From Litchfieldia alkalitelluris (GTDB lineage Bacteria > Bacillota > Bacilli > Bacillales > Bacillaceae_L), in NCBI RefSeq assembly GCF_002019645.1, contig NZ_KV917374.1, forward strand, positions 95,148 to 159,147: 64,000 nucleotides of DNA. The letters are read 5' to 3'. The first letter of the stretch is position 1. Each line of letters opens with the position of its first letter. The position numbers and the translations under genes were made by a program. Positions 45,208 to 54,625 of the stretch are shown here, one piece after another. The notes under the pieces are model-generated. The model was not told where the DNA came from. It saw only the letters and a program-made list of their open reading frames with translations, and made no database searches.

Positions 45208-45265
45208 GAGAAAAGATGCCACTCTACTTAATCATCATGTTTTTTCAAAAAACTTTAAAATAAAC
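45208..45265. repeat. Dispersed repeat, copy D (3' part only)
   Basis: AGGAGAAAAGATGCCACTCTACTTAATCATCATG matches the second landmark of the repeat at 41352-41521 and the copies at 12051 and 24860. The terminal AAAGCAACAA part is not recognisable. Confidence 0.55.
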
Positions 45266-45283
45266 AATGAATAGGAAAACAGT

Positions 45284-46099
45284 CTAAATTAATGTAATAT
45301 TATCTAAGTCTTCTACTTGTTTGGCCTCTAATCTTTCTAATACTCTTCTTTTTCGATATAACATCATTGCTGCTTCAGCTGTATCTTGAATCGTCGATTT
45401 ATTTATATATGCACCAAATAGGATACCGGCAACTGGTATAAGCTGAAATAGCTTCTTCCATCCGAAATTATCTCTATATGTAGTTAATACCTCTCTCCAG
45501 CCCTGTAACTGTGACATCATTTGTGTATTGCTTTTCCGATCGTTAAACAAACTCAACTCTTCTAATATAGCTTTCTTTCCGACTATATCAGAAGATGAAA
45601 ACTGCAAACATTTCACAACAAAAATTCGCTCATCTTTTTCTTTGGGATTGTATCCATAACATAGTGCGATTTCTTGGATTGTCTTTAATGTAATACCTAG
45701 CATTAAAGGTATGTCTATAGCTAACGTAAAAATGCCACCAATCCCTGTTGTCCCCCCTTGAATCATCGCTGTTTTAGCACTTCTACTACTTATCTTCTGA
45801 GCTGCTACATCCATCTTATCTATTTCAAGTTTGGACACTTCTTCTATAGTAGTCTCATTCCCGAATTGTTTACTTAAGACCCGCTTTTCATCAACGAGAT
45901 AACTTCCTCCAGACTGAACATAGTTACCTAATTCATCAATTGCAATTCCAATTTTATCGTGAATGAACTTGGGTGTCACTTTATCTAAAATCATAAAAGG
46001 CACTCTGCCTAGCTTTTCCCAAAACCAAAGACCTTTTTGCTCCCGCTCCCATTTTTCTATTTCCTTTAATTTTTTTTGCAAGTCTATAACTGACTCCAT
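45284..46099 (-). CDS. EcsC family protein
   Basis: This 271-residue EcsC-type protein has a WEREQKGLWFWEKLGRVPF start, GGTTGIGGIFTLAIDIPLMLGITLKTIQEIALCYGYNP and a hydrophobic LIPVAGILFGAYINKS near the end. The role of the family is poorly defined. GAGAGGT sets the start at 46099, nine codons into the longest open frame. Confidence 0.85.
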   Translation of the reverse strand: MESVIDLQKKLKEIEKWEREQKGLWFWEKLGRVPFMILDKVTPKFIHDKIGIAIDELGNYVQSGGSYLVDEKRVLSKQFGNETTIEEVSKLEIDKMDVAAQKISSRSAKTAMIQGGTTGIGGIFTLAIDIPLMLGITLKTIQEIALCYGYNPKEKDERIFVVKCLQFSSSDIVGKKAILEELSLFNDRKSNTQMMSQLQGWREVLTTYRDNFGWKKLFQLIPVAGILFGAYINKSTIQDTAEAAMMLYRKRRVLERLEAKQVEDLDNITLI

Positions 46100-46246
46100 C
46101 TGATAATACCTCTCTTGTAAATACATATTTTTATATATATACGTTTCACATAATCACATAGTTTCTCCTAATTTCTTTTATTAATAACTTTTTTATTAAA
46201 ATAAATACCCCTCTAGATAAAATTCTAAAAGGGGGTTCTGCAAATT

Positions 46247-46846
46247 TTATTGAAGTGGGTCTTGGTCCTGAATCTCTTCCACCTGATGAAAAAGGTTTTG
46301 AGTTGGTTTGTTTGATGGTGAATTCGTTATAATTTTGGAATCTAATTTGTTTCCTAATATTTCAATTGCCTTCTTTAGGTTTTCAATATCTTTTTTCGTT
46401 GCATATGATTCTTTCTCATTTATTTCAACTCAGAGATCACCACTTACCTCTAATGTTGCTGATTGCAACTTTGTAATGTCATTAATTTTTTTTATTCGAA
46501 GCTTCATCTTTAATTCATCTTCAGGAATTCTTGCTTTTCTTAGATTTTCATGGAGAATTTGCCCGTCCTTTACAAGTAACATTGGCTCACCCATGATATA
46601 CTTCTTAAGCTTTGGAACATAGATTTGTAAAAGTGATAATAAAATAATGCCCGAAATAATAAGCGCGCCGTGATATACACTAATCCACGAGTCCTCTGAT
46701 TTTAATGGATGAACCAAAACCGTCCCAATTCCAATCATAATGACTACTTCACCTGGTGTGGCTTGTGATATAGTGCGTTTGCCTCCCAGTCTTAATAAGA
46801 TGACCGCTGAAACAAAATAGATAATTGCTTGTATCCAACCTGCCAT
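46247..46846 (-). pseudogene. DUF421 membrane protein gene with one in-frame TGA
   Basis: The first 138 codons encode a DUF421 protein: three membrane segments, LRLGGKRTISQATPGEVVIMIGIG, then a cytoplasmic domain ending LEVSGDL. A TGA (46430-46432) follows. The same frame then continues for 60 codons with a plausible charged tail (NEKESYATKKDIENLKKAIE, ending EEIQDQDPLQ) to TAA at 46247. A single GGA-to-TGA change would explain this. The start has GAGGGAG upstream. Either it is a recent nonsense mutation or the TGA is read through. Confidence 0.75.
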
Positions 46847-47043
46847 TCTACTCCCTCCTCAAACTTAGCTTTTGTAATTCACATTAAAATATAAGCAGTT
46901 AGTGTTTAATTAAATAAAAGAAGTTTTAAAACTAAAAAAAGAGAGTTTGATGAGGGAAATAGGACAGCCTTTGGCTTATGATCAACATCTAACGGTAGCT
47001 TCCTTCTTAAAAACTAAAATGCCACTTCTCGTCGCATTAAATC

Positions 47044-47076
47044 AAAAGGGATAGAGTTTATAACTCTATCCCTTTT
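47044..47076. terminator. Perfect 15-bp hairpin just left of the transposon end
   Basis: AAAAGGGATAGAGTT and AACTCTATCCCTTTT pair fully with a 3-nt loop. It ends 28 bp before the proposed transposon left end. A 34-codon open frame (46950-47054) ends inside it and may be the tail of a gene. I do not recognise it and its start lacks a good ribosome binding site. Confidence 0.65.
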
Positions 47077-47104
47077 CATATATATCTTTTCTTGGTCACT
47101 TTTA

Positions 47105-47230
47105 TGTGGATTTTAATATAACATGGCATAAAAATGATGGATATTTCCGCTTTTTTTAATATACGTTTGTCACTTTGTTTAATATAAAATGACATTTAAC
47201 ATGATTAATTTAATATATTTTGACATATGT
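47105..47230. promoter_or_regulatory. Transposon left end: TGTGG terminus and four TnsB-type binding sites
   Basis: TTTAATATA occurs at 47112-47120, 47155-47163, 47178-47186 and 47209-47217. Each is followed within 3-6 bp by TGGCAT, TGTCAC, TGACAT and TGACAT respectively. The uneven spacing of about 22-bp direct sites next to a TGT terminus is how Tn7-family ends look. A 5-bp target duplication would include TTTTA (47100-47104). Confidence 0.65.
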
Positions 47231-47362
47231 TACAGTAAAAAGATGAATAAGCATATATGTTAATAGGCATTTAATACCTCCATTTTTCATAAATATAGTT
47301 AGAATGATTAAACGAATGAGGTTTAGTTAATTTACTATAAGGAAAAGTGAGGGAAACATTAT

Positions 47363-47725
47363 ATGTATATATTAAGTAAGGTTGATTTAAAAAATGATGA
47401 AATTTTAGAATCATGCCCAGTTAGCCTCATTGATGGAAGTGAAATATATTGCATGGGTATGCTAGTCAAAAGGGAATTGTGTAATGATGATTTTAAAGGT
47501 GTTTCTTATTATCAATTTGTTTACTTTTACGGAAGAAGTCCTTTGAACTTTACCAATAACGACTTTACGAGACTTCAGAAAGAATACTCCTTTGATAATA
47601 ATTTGGAGATGATTGCAGATTTTAGATATTGTTACAGCGAATATAGCAATTTACCAGGTTTAGATTCAAGAAATCGAGAATTTCACGGTAAAGATACTAG
47701 TAATGGGCAGCTATGGCAAGTTTAA
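47363..47725 (+). CDS. Hypothetical protein at the transposon left end
   Basis: This 120-residue protein of mixed composition begins MYILSKVDLKNDEILESC. I do not recognise the family. GTGAGGG precedes the ATG, and a strong terminator lies just after the stop, so the gene is probably real. It faces the tns operon and lies next to the end sites. The stretch 46847-47362 otherwise holds the hairpin at 47044 and the end sites. Confidence 0.55.
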   Translation: MYILSKVDLKNDEILESCPVSLIDGSEIYCMGMLVKRELCNDDFKGVSYYQFVYFYGRSPLNFTNNDFTRLQKEYSFDNNLEMIADFRYCYSEYSNLPGLDSRNREFHGKDTSNGQLWQV

Positions 47726-47729
47726 TTTC

Positions 47730-47765
47730 AAAAAACTACGTTATAAATGCTTGACGTAGTTTTTT
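47730..47765. terminator. Bidirectional terminator between the 120-residue gene and tniQ2
   Basis: A 12-bp perfect stem AAAAAACTACGT/ACGTAGTTTTTT has a 12-nt loop. It serves both converging transcripts. Confidence 0.85.
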
Positions 47766-47790
47766 AAGATGCTTAATAGACAGTATTTTA

Positions 47791-49566
47791 TTAAACTTCC
47801 AAATTATTAATTTTAATGTTATTTGAAATCAATTTAGCAAGTTCAGGGTGCTTCCTCCACATTATTGTTCTTCCAATAGGTAATACTTCATAAATTCCGG
47901 CTATACTTATACGTTTTGACTTATTCACTTCTAAGTAATGCATAGCCTTTTTATAGAGAGTTTCCCTTTCTTGCTCTATACGAAATAACTTCTGTACTCC
48001 CTTATATTCTGATATAACTTCATTGCCACCCCAGTTTCTTATTGTTTCTGGACTAACATTTAACGCAATACATACATTCTTAATTGTAACATCCTTGTCT
48101 TCATCTAATAATTGCTCTAATACACTATTTATGAGCCCCACTTTTTCATCTACATTAATCTTTTTATCACTTCGCTTTTGAACAGGCTTGCTTCTAAGAG
48201 CATTCATAACAAATTGATGGTATCTATACATTAAAAATATCTCATAATTTAATAACAACATAGCTTTTCTAATTTCCTTAATTCCTTTTCCTTTATTCAC
48301 TAAATCCACAAACTGTAAAAGCTGCTTCTTTCTTATAGGCGATATTTTAGGCAATGATATTCCACTAACATCTCGTGTTTTAAAATATGCTATACAACGT
48401 TTTAACTGTTCTACCGATAAATTAGCCTGCTTGGCTAACTTACTAAGGGAAACACCTTCAATATTATTTATCAAAACTTTATACCCTTTTATAAAGTATG
48501 TTCTTTCAATAAAATTACCTTCTTTATCATAGGCATATTCACAATGGCAAAATCGACAGTACATATACTGTAAATGTTTTTTGCCATTTTTCTTTACCCT
48601 TAAGTTAGTATTTAATCTAATTAAATCTCCCTGATTTTTTCTACACCAAGGTGCAATACAAGTTGGTTTTGTTTGTTTAATTCTGCTTGTTTGAACAATA
48701 GAATTCACAAATTCATCTGGAACTTTCATATCATATAATGCTTGTAAACCAACGCCACATTCTAGTAACACATCTTTAATAATTGAAATATGTATAGCCT
48801 TTTTATTAATTAGTGTTCCACGAGCATATTGTAAAAGCATTGTTATCCTATTAGAATTCGATACTTCATTAGATAAATTTTTTTTATTAAATAAGTCCGA
48901 CTTTTTTGATAAAATATATAATAACCTAATAGCTAATAAGGAAGTTTCTAGGTTGATTTTTGTATTATGAATAAAGGTTTCCCAAAATTCACATTTCCTT
49001 TTATCAACTTCTGAGATAACAGCTTTACTTTGTGAACGACCAACTAATGAATACTCACAGTTCGGGCATATATCAATTGAATTCATATGCTTAAAATACA
49101 CTCTTTTAGAACAATTAGGACATTGCTGAACTAGATTTTCATTGTGTTCAAGACACACATTAACATCATTTATTTGCCAAATTAACTTGTGATATCCATT
49201 TTCTTTTAAACAGGTGTTGCAATAACATAAATAATCCCTCTTAACTCCTAACATTATTCTAGAATTTTCTACGTTATCTGACGCTCCCAAGTGTTCTATC
49301 ACATTAAAGAAAGTGCAGCTTATTAATTCAACCTTTGAAACACCTATAAGTTCATCTAATTTATTCATATCCAACCTGGAAAACGGGGTGATATCTAGTA
49401 GTTGAAAAGAATCACGTTGAAAGTAAAGGTTAATATTTAACCTTATAGCATTTAGCAAGGATAATAAGTTAATTGAATTTATTTTTGAAAGTCGTAGTAA
49501 AAATGAGGTTAATGACTCTCCATATACTGGCGTTAACCTAATTGTAAGTGTTTTCAGTTTATCCAT
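47791..49566 (-). CDS. tniQ2: TnsD/TniQ family target-selection protein 2
   Basis: This 591-residue protein has an N-terminal TniQ domain (LTIRLTPVYGESLTSFLLRLSKIN) with zinc-binding CNTC, CLEHN, CPNC and CPNC pairs in the first 200 residues. A C-terminal part follows with several predicted helix-turn-helix units (TIKNVCIALNVSPETIRNWGG). TnsD proteins bind a chromosomal attachment site and recruit TnsC. The ATG at 49566 has AGGGAGGT upstream; a further 15-codon extension starts with TTG and has no such site. It differs clearly from tniQ1. Confidence 0.83.
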   Translation of the reverse strand: MDKLKTLTIRLTPVYGESLTSFLLRLSKINSINLLSLLNAIRLNINLYFQRDSFQLLDITPFSRLDMNKLDELIGVSKVELISCTFFNVIEHLGASDNVENSRIMLGVKRDYLCYCNTCLKENGYHKLIWQINDVNVCLEHNENLVQQCPNCSKRVYFKHMNSIDICPNCEYSLVGRSQSKAVISEVDKRKCEFWETFIHNTKINLETSLLAIRLLYILSKKSDLFNKKNLSNEVSNSNRITMLLQYARGTLINKKAIHISIIKDVLLECGVGLQALYDMKVPDEFVNSIVQTSRIKQTKPTCIAPWCRKNQGDLIRLNTNLRVKKNGKKHLQYMYCRFCHCEYAYDKEGNFIERTYFIKGYKVLINNIEGVSLSKLAKQANLSVEQLKRCIAYFKTRDVSGISLPKISPIRKKQLLQFVDLVNKGKGIKEIRKAMLLLNYEIFLMYRYHQFVMNALRSKPVQKRSDKKINVDEKVGLINSVLEQLLDEDKDVTIKNVCIALNVSPETIRNWGGNEVISEYKGVQKLFRIEQERETLYKKAMHYLEVNKSKRISIAGIYEVLPIGRTIMWRKHPELAKLISNNIKINNLEV

Positions 49567-49572
49567 ACCAAT

Positions 49573-49607
49573 ACCTCCCTTACCAGTATTTCCAATATAA
49601 GGGAGGT
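49573..49607 (-). promoter_or_regulatory. Hairpin that masks the tniQ2 ribosome binding site
   Basis: On the minus strand ACCTCCCTTA (49598-49607) pairs perfectly with TAAGGGAGGT (49573-49582) over a 15-nt loop. The second arm is the Shine-Dalgarno sequence of tniQ2, which ends six bases before its ATG. The hairpin starts 8 bp after the tniQ1 stop codon and has no T tract, so it is not a terminator. Confidence 0.75.
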
Positions 49608-49615
49608 TCAATCTT

Positions 49616-51574
49616 TTATTCTGATATTATTTCGTTTATTGTTTTATTAATTGTATCACCTAATCTTCTAAAAATACCATTACCAGTCGATATAGATATC
49701 TCCGCTACACCTAATATTTCACTTAACTTATCCGGAGTTATTTCTTGTTTTTCTAGGTATAGCTTTTTTATTGCTTCTTTAAGCTTCTTTCTTTTTATCT
49801 CAGTCTGATTTACTTTACTTGCATTTGCTATTTTTGAAATATATTTTTTAATATCAATATGATTTCTTACTAAATAACTATATGTCTTACTAATATATTT
49901 ATAAATCTCTTTAACATGTATTTGTTCTTCTTTTTCAGTTTTTGACTGAACGAGTTCATTTATTTTGTTATATATAATTATTTTTTCAGCCAATAAATTA
50001 TCTCTTTTTGTATATATTGTTTCATCTTTCCTAATTTCAGCAAATAGTTCATTCTTCTCAACAATTTCCAAAGATGCAGCTATTTCTCTTACTACTAAAC
50101 TAATTTCTTCATTTATTTCATCTACCAGTAGAGAATTAGGCATCTTTGTTTTCCCATCTTCTTTCTTATCCCCTCTATTCTCCTTAAAAGCAATATTACG
50201 CTGGACCTCTGGGTGCCAATATAAATAACTAAACTCCAACACCCCCCAGCCATAGCTTTTTTTTGCAGCAGATGCCATCAGTTTGAAACTGTGACTATTT
50301 TTACTAAGTATTTTAAACTGCTCTAAAACAGTATTACTAAATTGAAATTTCTCCTCATCGTTATCATCGACTTCTAATAACTGATATTGAAGAATATACC
50401 CTAATACAGAATACAGTTTAAAAATAGGAAGTTTCAGTTCCCTTTGTATAGCAGTCTTTGATACACCATTTTCATATAGTGGTTTTACTTTGTAGTAAAT
50501 AAGATTTGCTTCGTCAAAAAGGCATTCCCATTTTTCGGTTTCCTTATTTACTCCAAATCTCATCCAACACCCTGTACAAACACTAACTAAGTCAAATTTA
50601 TGACGGAATGGTACATATCTTTGAGTTGTACTTTTCATAATTCTTTTCATTTTAAATTTTGTACCTCTATAATTACACCACGGTGATAAGCAACGCCCTA
50701 ACTTACTTACATTAGTTCTAAAAAGAGGTCTTAAATATGAAATTGGAACTTCAATATCTATTATCTCCTCTAAATTTATTCCTACATTTCGCAAAACTGA
50801 AAAGAGAAGGTTTAATGTTACCCTATCATCGCTTTTTCCTTTAACTATATTTCTCAATCTTCTCATTTGGTGTTTTTTTAATTTTATTCTATTATTATCA
50901 GCAATATAAAGAACTTGTGCTGCAAGCTTTCTGTGATTAATCGAGTTAAACTTAGGTGAAGAAGAAAGGGTTTGTATTAATTTCCAATCCTTATAACACT
51001 GTAGCTGACTTTCAATTACAAAACTATTTGTTTCTATTTGTTCCTCCTGTTCAAGGAGTAACGCCGAACAATTACAGCACTTAAATAAAGCAATATTTTC
51101 GTTTACATATGGCAAAGCATGTCCACATTTATCACATTTTGATTTTAATTTTGTAAGATGTTTATTGCATAATCGGATTTCTTTGACTTGCCATAATAGC
51201 TTATATGCACCTGTTTCTACTAAACATGATAAACAGAATTTACGATTTTTCACTTCAGTTTCTTTTAAGAATATAATTTTCCCAGCTTTATCCCCAAACC
51301 ATTTAATAATAGTAGAAGAAAAAGAATGGTGGTCTATAAGATTAATAGGTAAATTGGTTATAGAGACAAAGTTTTCAATCTTAATAATATCCTTGGGATA
51401 GAAATCGAGCTTCTCTACATAACTACCAACTTTTATATATTTTTTCTCATTTCTTACCAACCTAAATAGTTGCGCTATATTTATCTTGTTAATATTAGCT
51501 AATCTCAATAAATAAGAGGATATAGATTCACCTTCGATGATATCCGGTCGTAAAGTTAGCCTACCTTTTATCAT
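49616..51574 (-). CDS. tniQ1: TnsD/TniQ family target-selection protein 1
   Basis: This 652-residue protein has an N-terminal TniQ domain (GESISSYLLRLANINKINIAQLF), zinc pairs CLSC, CNKH, CDKC and CCNC between about residues 110 and 170, and a long C-terminal region with predicted helix-turn-helix segments and a charged coiled stretch. It should bind a specific DNA target and recruit TnsC. GGAGGG precedes the ATG. It is 14 bp after tnsC. Confidence 0.85.
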   Translation of the reverse strand: MIKGRLTLRPDIIEGESISSYLLRLANINKINIAQLFRLVRNEKKYIKVGSYVEKLDFYPKDIIKIENFVSITNLPINLIDHHSFSSTIIKWFGDKAGKIIFLKETEVKNRKFCLSCLVETGAYKLLWQVKEIRLCNKHLTKLKSKCDKCGHALPYVNENIALFKCCNCSALLLEQEEQIETNSFVIESQLQCYKDWKLIQTLSSSPKFNSINHRKLAAQVLYIADNNRIKLKKHQMRRLRNIVKGKSDDRVTLNLLFSVLRNVGINLEEIIDIEVPISYLRPLFRTNVSKLGRCLSPWCNYRGTKFKMKRIMKSTTQRYVPFRHKFDLVSVCTGCWMRFGVNKETEKWECLFDEANLIYYKVKPLYENGVSKTAIQRELKLPIFKLYSVLGYILQYQLLEVDDNDEEKFQFSNTVLEQFKILSKNSHSFKLMASAAKKSYGWGVLEFSYLYWHPEVQRNIAFKENRGDKKEDGKTKMPNSLLVDEINEEISLVVREIAASLEIVEKNELFAEIRKDETIYTKRDNLLAEKIIIYNKINELVQSKTEKEEQIHVKEIYKYISKTYSYLVRNHIDIKKYISKIANASKVNQTEIKRKKLKEAIKKLYLEKQEITPDKLSEILGVAEISISTGNGIFRRLGDTINKTINEIISE

Positions 51575-51588
51575 TTGTATCCCTCCTA

Positions 51589-52518
51589 TTAATTTAATAG
51601 CTGTTCTTTAATTTTTTTGTCATCCATATCCCCAATTATATTTTGTTGAGCCTTCATTAAAATTTCTGCATCTATATTCTCCAATATCTTTAAATTGTTA
51701 AATCCAGGGTCAAAAACCCCAATTAAGCGAAAGGCTTCATTTAAGATTGGAACTAACCAACCAACTAAACCATAACTTAGGTGGTGTAAAATAATACCCA
51801 ACTTGCTATTTCTGTCCGATAGACAGAAATACTTTTCAACTCCTAATTGCTTATCTATTAATTCTAGGACAGTATAAAACCTTTCATCACATTCTTGAAA
51901 ATAATCAATTGTTCTTGGAGCAAACCTACCACATAACTGTGAATTTAAACTGCGAAGTTCCTCTGTATCGGGAGTGCCTACACAAACAATTGCAACATCT
52001 GTTGAATTTGTTAAATCTTTTACCAATTCCATTGACTGTTTTTTACTTATATATCTAACCGATAAGATATAATCCATTTCATCCAATATAATCATCTCAA
52101 CCTTTTGTTTCCTGATTAAATGATAGACCCTTTCCTGTAGTTCATCTATTTTACCAGTTATAGTTGGTGCTCCAAGACCTGCAAGAAGTTTGAGGTAAAA
52201 TCCAGAGGGCGTAAAGATAGATGGTAGCTTTACATATACAACAGGCACGACATCTACCTTTACTTCTCTGCCGTATTCATCCTTTTCTAAAGCTTCATAC
52301 TTTTTATTTAAGGTTACATATCTCTTCATCATCTGGGTCTTTCCAACTCTTGATTTTCCTTTAATAAACAAATTTATTGGCGTATCATTCCCACCCGCTT
52401 CAAAATTTAATCTCCTATACATCCGACGACCATCTAACAAATTCCATATCTCTGTTACGTCAGGGTGCTCTACATAAATACTCACTACCCTCAATTGAAA
52501 TTCTTTATAAGGATTCAC
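51589..52518 (-). CDS. tnsC: TnsC-type AAA+ transposition regulator
   Basis: This 309-residue ATPase has Walker A GKSRVGKT (residues 54-61) and Walker B MIILDEMD (142-149), followed by a sensor-1-like VAIVCVGTPD. TnsC links the target selector to the TnsAB transposase and blocks repeated insertion. It is shorter than Tn7 TnsC. The start is GTG with GGGAGG upstream, 2 bp after tnsB. Confidence 0.88.
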   Translation of the reverse strand: MNPYKEFQLRVVSIYVEHPDVTEIWNLLDGRRMYRRLNFEAGGNDTPINLFIKGKSRVGKTQMMKRYVTLNKKYEALEKDEYGREVKVDVVPVVYVKLPSIFTPSGFYLKLLAGLGAPTITGKIDELQERVYHLIRKQKVEMIILDEMDYILSVRYISKKQSMELVKDLTNSTDVAIVCVGTPDTEELRSLNSQLCGRFAPRTIDYFQECDERFYTVLELIDKQLGVEKYFCLSDRNSKLGIILHHLSYGLVGWLVPILNEAFRLIGVFDPGFNNLKILENIDAEILMKAQQNIIGDMDDKKIKEQLLN

Positions 52519-52520
52519 AT

Positions 52521-54620
52521 TTACTTCCTCCCATTTTTTTTGTTCGCAACCTCTCTATTAAACTCATTCATCAGTTCCTCTAAGCTTGAATTATTGGATA
52601 TATTTTTTCCAGTAAGATTTTCAAGGTTCTCTTTACTAACTAACTCAAAACCTGTTCGCTTAGCCATTTGTTTGAATTTTTTATTTGTTTTCATTTTCTT
52701 CGCTATTTTTTCTTTGAGTAAAATCTTGCCCTTTAACAAGTGTTTTGAACCAGGTATTTGGTTTTTATTGATTTCACCGTGTTCCCTAAGTATCTCTATA
52801 CGTTTCTTATAGGTATAGTAGTTTAGATTCTTTAATTCATCTGCTGGTGGATATTGCGCTGGTAAAAAGACATATTCCCTCGTTTTAGGGTCTAATACAT
52901 AGATACTGGAAATATCATCGTCATCATACTTGATGATAAATTGACCTTTTTGCATACCAATATATTTTGATGTTGTTGGAGAATTGTAAATAATATTTCT
53001 AAATCGAATTCCTTCTCTTGTATACAGCCTTTTTTGTGTGGGTAGCAACTTTATACCAAATTCTCGCTCTTCTTCATGTGGTATAAAGTCAGGATATCCT
53101 CCTGTTTCAATACCATAATAATATCTTAACGTTGGGGTGGGATACTCTAACGGTAATCCTGTATGATTCTGATGATGGTATACATCAGCAATATAAGTAA
53201 TAAGGATTTCTTCAATATCGCTAAGTGTGAAAACTGCCTCACTTTCAGCGTCGTAACTCCCTAATTCTTTTACGTTACTCTTTCTTGTACCAGCCATATC
53301 ATGAATTAACCCCTTATTAAGGGTACCAAATAAACGCTCAATTACTCCCCCATATCTAGGAGTTCCACGAGGTCTATACATTACTTGTGACCCGAGGGTC
53401 TCATCTATAAGTTCTTTTATTGCTGCATTGTTAAATTCCGAACCATTATCAAAATATATAATACTTGGAATGCCGTACATATCCCATTCATTAACAGTGT
53501 CATACTTTTCCTTACTGTTCTTCATAAAAATACCATGCTGAATTGCCTTCCTAACTTTATTAGCTGATGGCGGTTCAAAGGAAACATGCAAACACCAAAC
53601 CATCCTCGAATATAAGTCAATACCAAGGGTTATCCAAGGGCGACCAAAGTTACTTCCCGATTTATCATCTATTACATCCAAGTCCAGTTCGGTATGGTCA
53701 ATTTGTATAATATGTAAGGGAGCTACAGCAATTTCATTGGAAAACCCTCGTGTTACTGAATTATATCTTTCATCAGCTAATTCCCCTAAACGCATTCTAT
53801 TTTTCACCTTATCACTTAGTCTTTTCTCGATAATGTGATAAACCGTATCGTAACCTAAAGGTTTCAATCCCTTTTTGAAGCAAAGTATTTCAAGTTGTTC
53901 TGTTACCTTTTGAATAGTAGGCTTTATTTTTTTTAGGTAGTAATTTTCTATAACATTTTTTATCAACGGAACATATTTTTCGTCAACTCTCACATAAATA
54001 GTGTCTAGTATTAATTCCTTATTATGTGGGTGACATATCTCAATTAAACATTCGTCTTTTCTTATCGTCTTTACTTTAACAGACTTAGGGATTAGACCTT
54101 CTAACCCATTCTTAGGTGAGTATAATTCTGCATTCTTATAGTCTGACAAATACCGCTTCAATTGCCTTTCTGATTTTCCGTGCTGTTCCTTAATTCTTTT
54201 AAAGAGTGTCTCCTTAGTCAACTGATTTAAGGTCTCTTCTTCTTTTAGTAAATATCCGTATGCATTATGGAAAATTGCGATGGATTTCAAATCCCCTTTG
54301 CTTGCATTCTCAAATATAAGTATCGGTTTTATTAATTCAAACCGTTTGGTTACTTTTTTTCGCTGGTCCTCTGTTAATGTATCTATAATGGAACGGTACC
54401 TTTGTTCAACTATGTCATTTTGCTTTTCAACCTTTTTTATCAATGAATTAATAGGAATAAAAGTTAAGTCATTAATTAATTCCAAATAATTTATATCAGT
54501 GAGCCCTCGGTTCCCTTCAATTCTTTCTATTGTTATTAGCGGTGGCTCAAGTGCAACGACTACATGCTTTATTCCCTTAAAACTAAATTCATCCCCAACA
54601 CTTAATGAAATTAATCCCAT
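52521..54620 (-). CDS. tnsB: TnsB transposase (DDE family)
   Basis: This 699-residue retroviral-integrase-fold transposase has catalytic residues Asp308 (IQIDHTELD), Asp391 (IIYFDNGSEF) and Glu428 (GGVIERLFG), a DD(36)E-type spacing. N-terminal helix-turn-helix DNA-binding segments and a basic C-terminus are present. It binds the element ends and cuts and joins the 3' strands. ATG 54620 has GGAGTG six bases upstream; a GTG three codons earlier overlaps the tnsA stop. Confidence 0.92.
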   Translation of the reverse strand: MGLISLSVGDEFSFKGIKHVVVALEPPLITIERIEGNRGLTDINYLELINDLTFIPINSLIKKVEKQNDIVEQRYRSIIDTLTEDQRKKVTKRFELIKPILIFENASKGDLKSIAIFHNAYGYLLKEEETLNQLTKETLFKRIKEQHGKSERQLKRYLSDYKNAELYSPKNGLEGLIPKSVKVKTIRKDECLIEICHPHNKELILDTIYVRVDEKYVPLIKNVIENYYLKKIKPTIQKVTEQLEILCFKKGLKPLGYDTVYHIIEKRLSDKVKNRMRLGELADERYNSVTRGFSNEIAVAPLHIIQIDHTELDLDVIDDKSGSNFGRPWITLGIDLYSRMVWCLHVSFEPPSANKVRKAIQHGIFMKNSKEKYDTVNEWDMYGIPSIIYFDNGSEFNNAAIKELIDETLGSQVMYRPRGTPRYGGVIERLFGTLNKGLIHDMAGTRKSNVKELGSYDAESEAVFTLSDIEEILITYIADVYHHQNHTGLPLEYPTPTLRYYYGIETGGYPDFIPHEEEREFGIKLLPTQKRLYTREGIRFRNIIYNSPTTSKYIGMQKGQFIIKYDDDDISSIYVLDPKTREYVFLPAQYPPADELKNLNYYTYKKRIEILREHGEINKNQIPGSKHLLKGKILLKEKIAKKMKTNKKFKQMAKRTGFELVSKENLENLTGKNISNNSSLEELMNEFNREVANKKNGRK

Positions 54621-54625
54621 TGATT

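Noticed and set aside
46308-46622. Plus-strand protein opposite the DUF421 gene
   Set aside because: It is the complement of a clear DUF421 reading frame and lacks a ribosome binding site.
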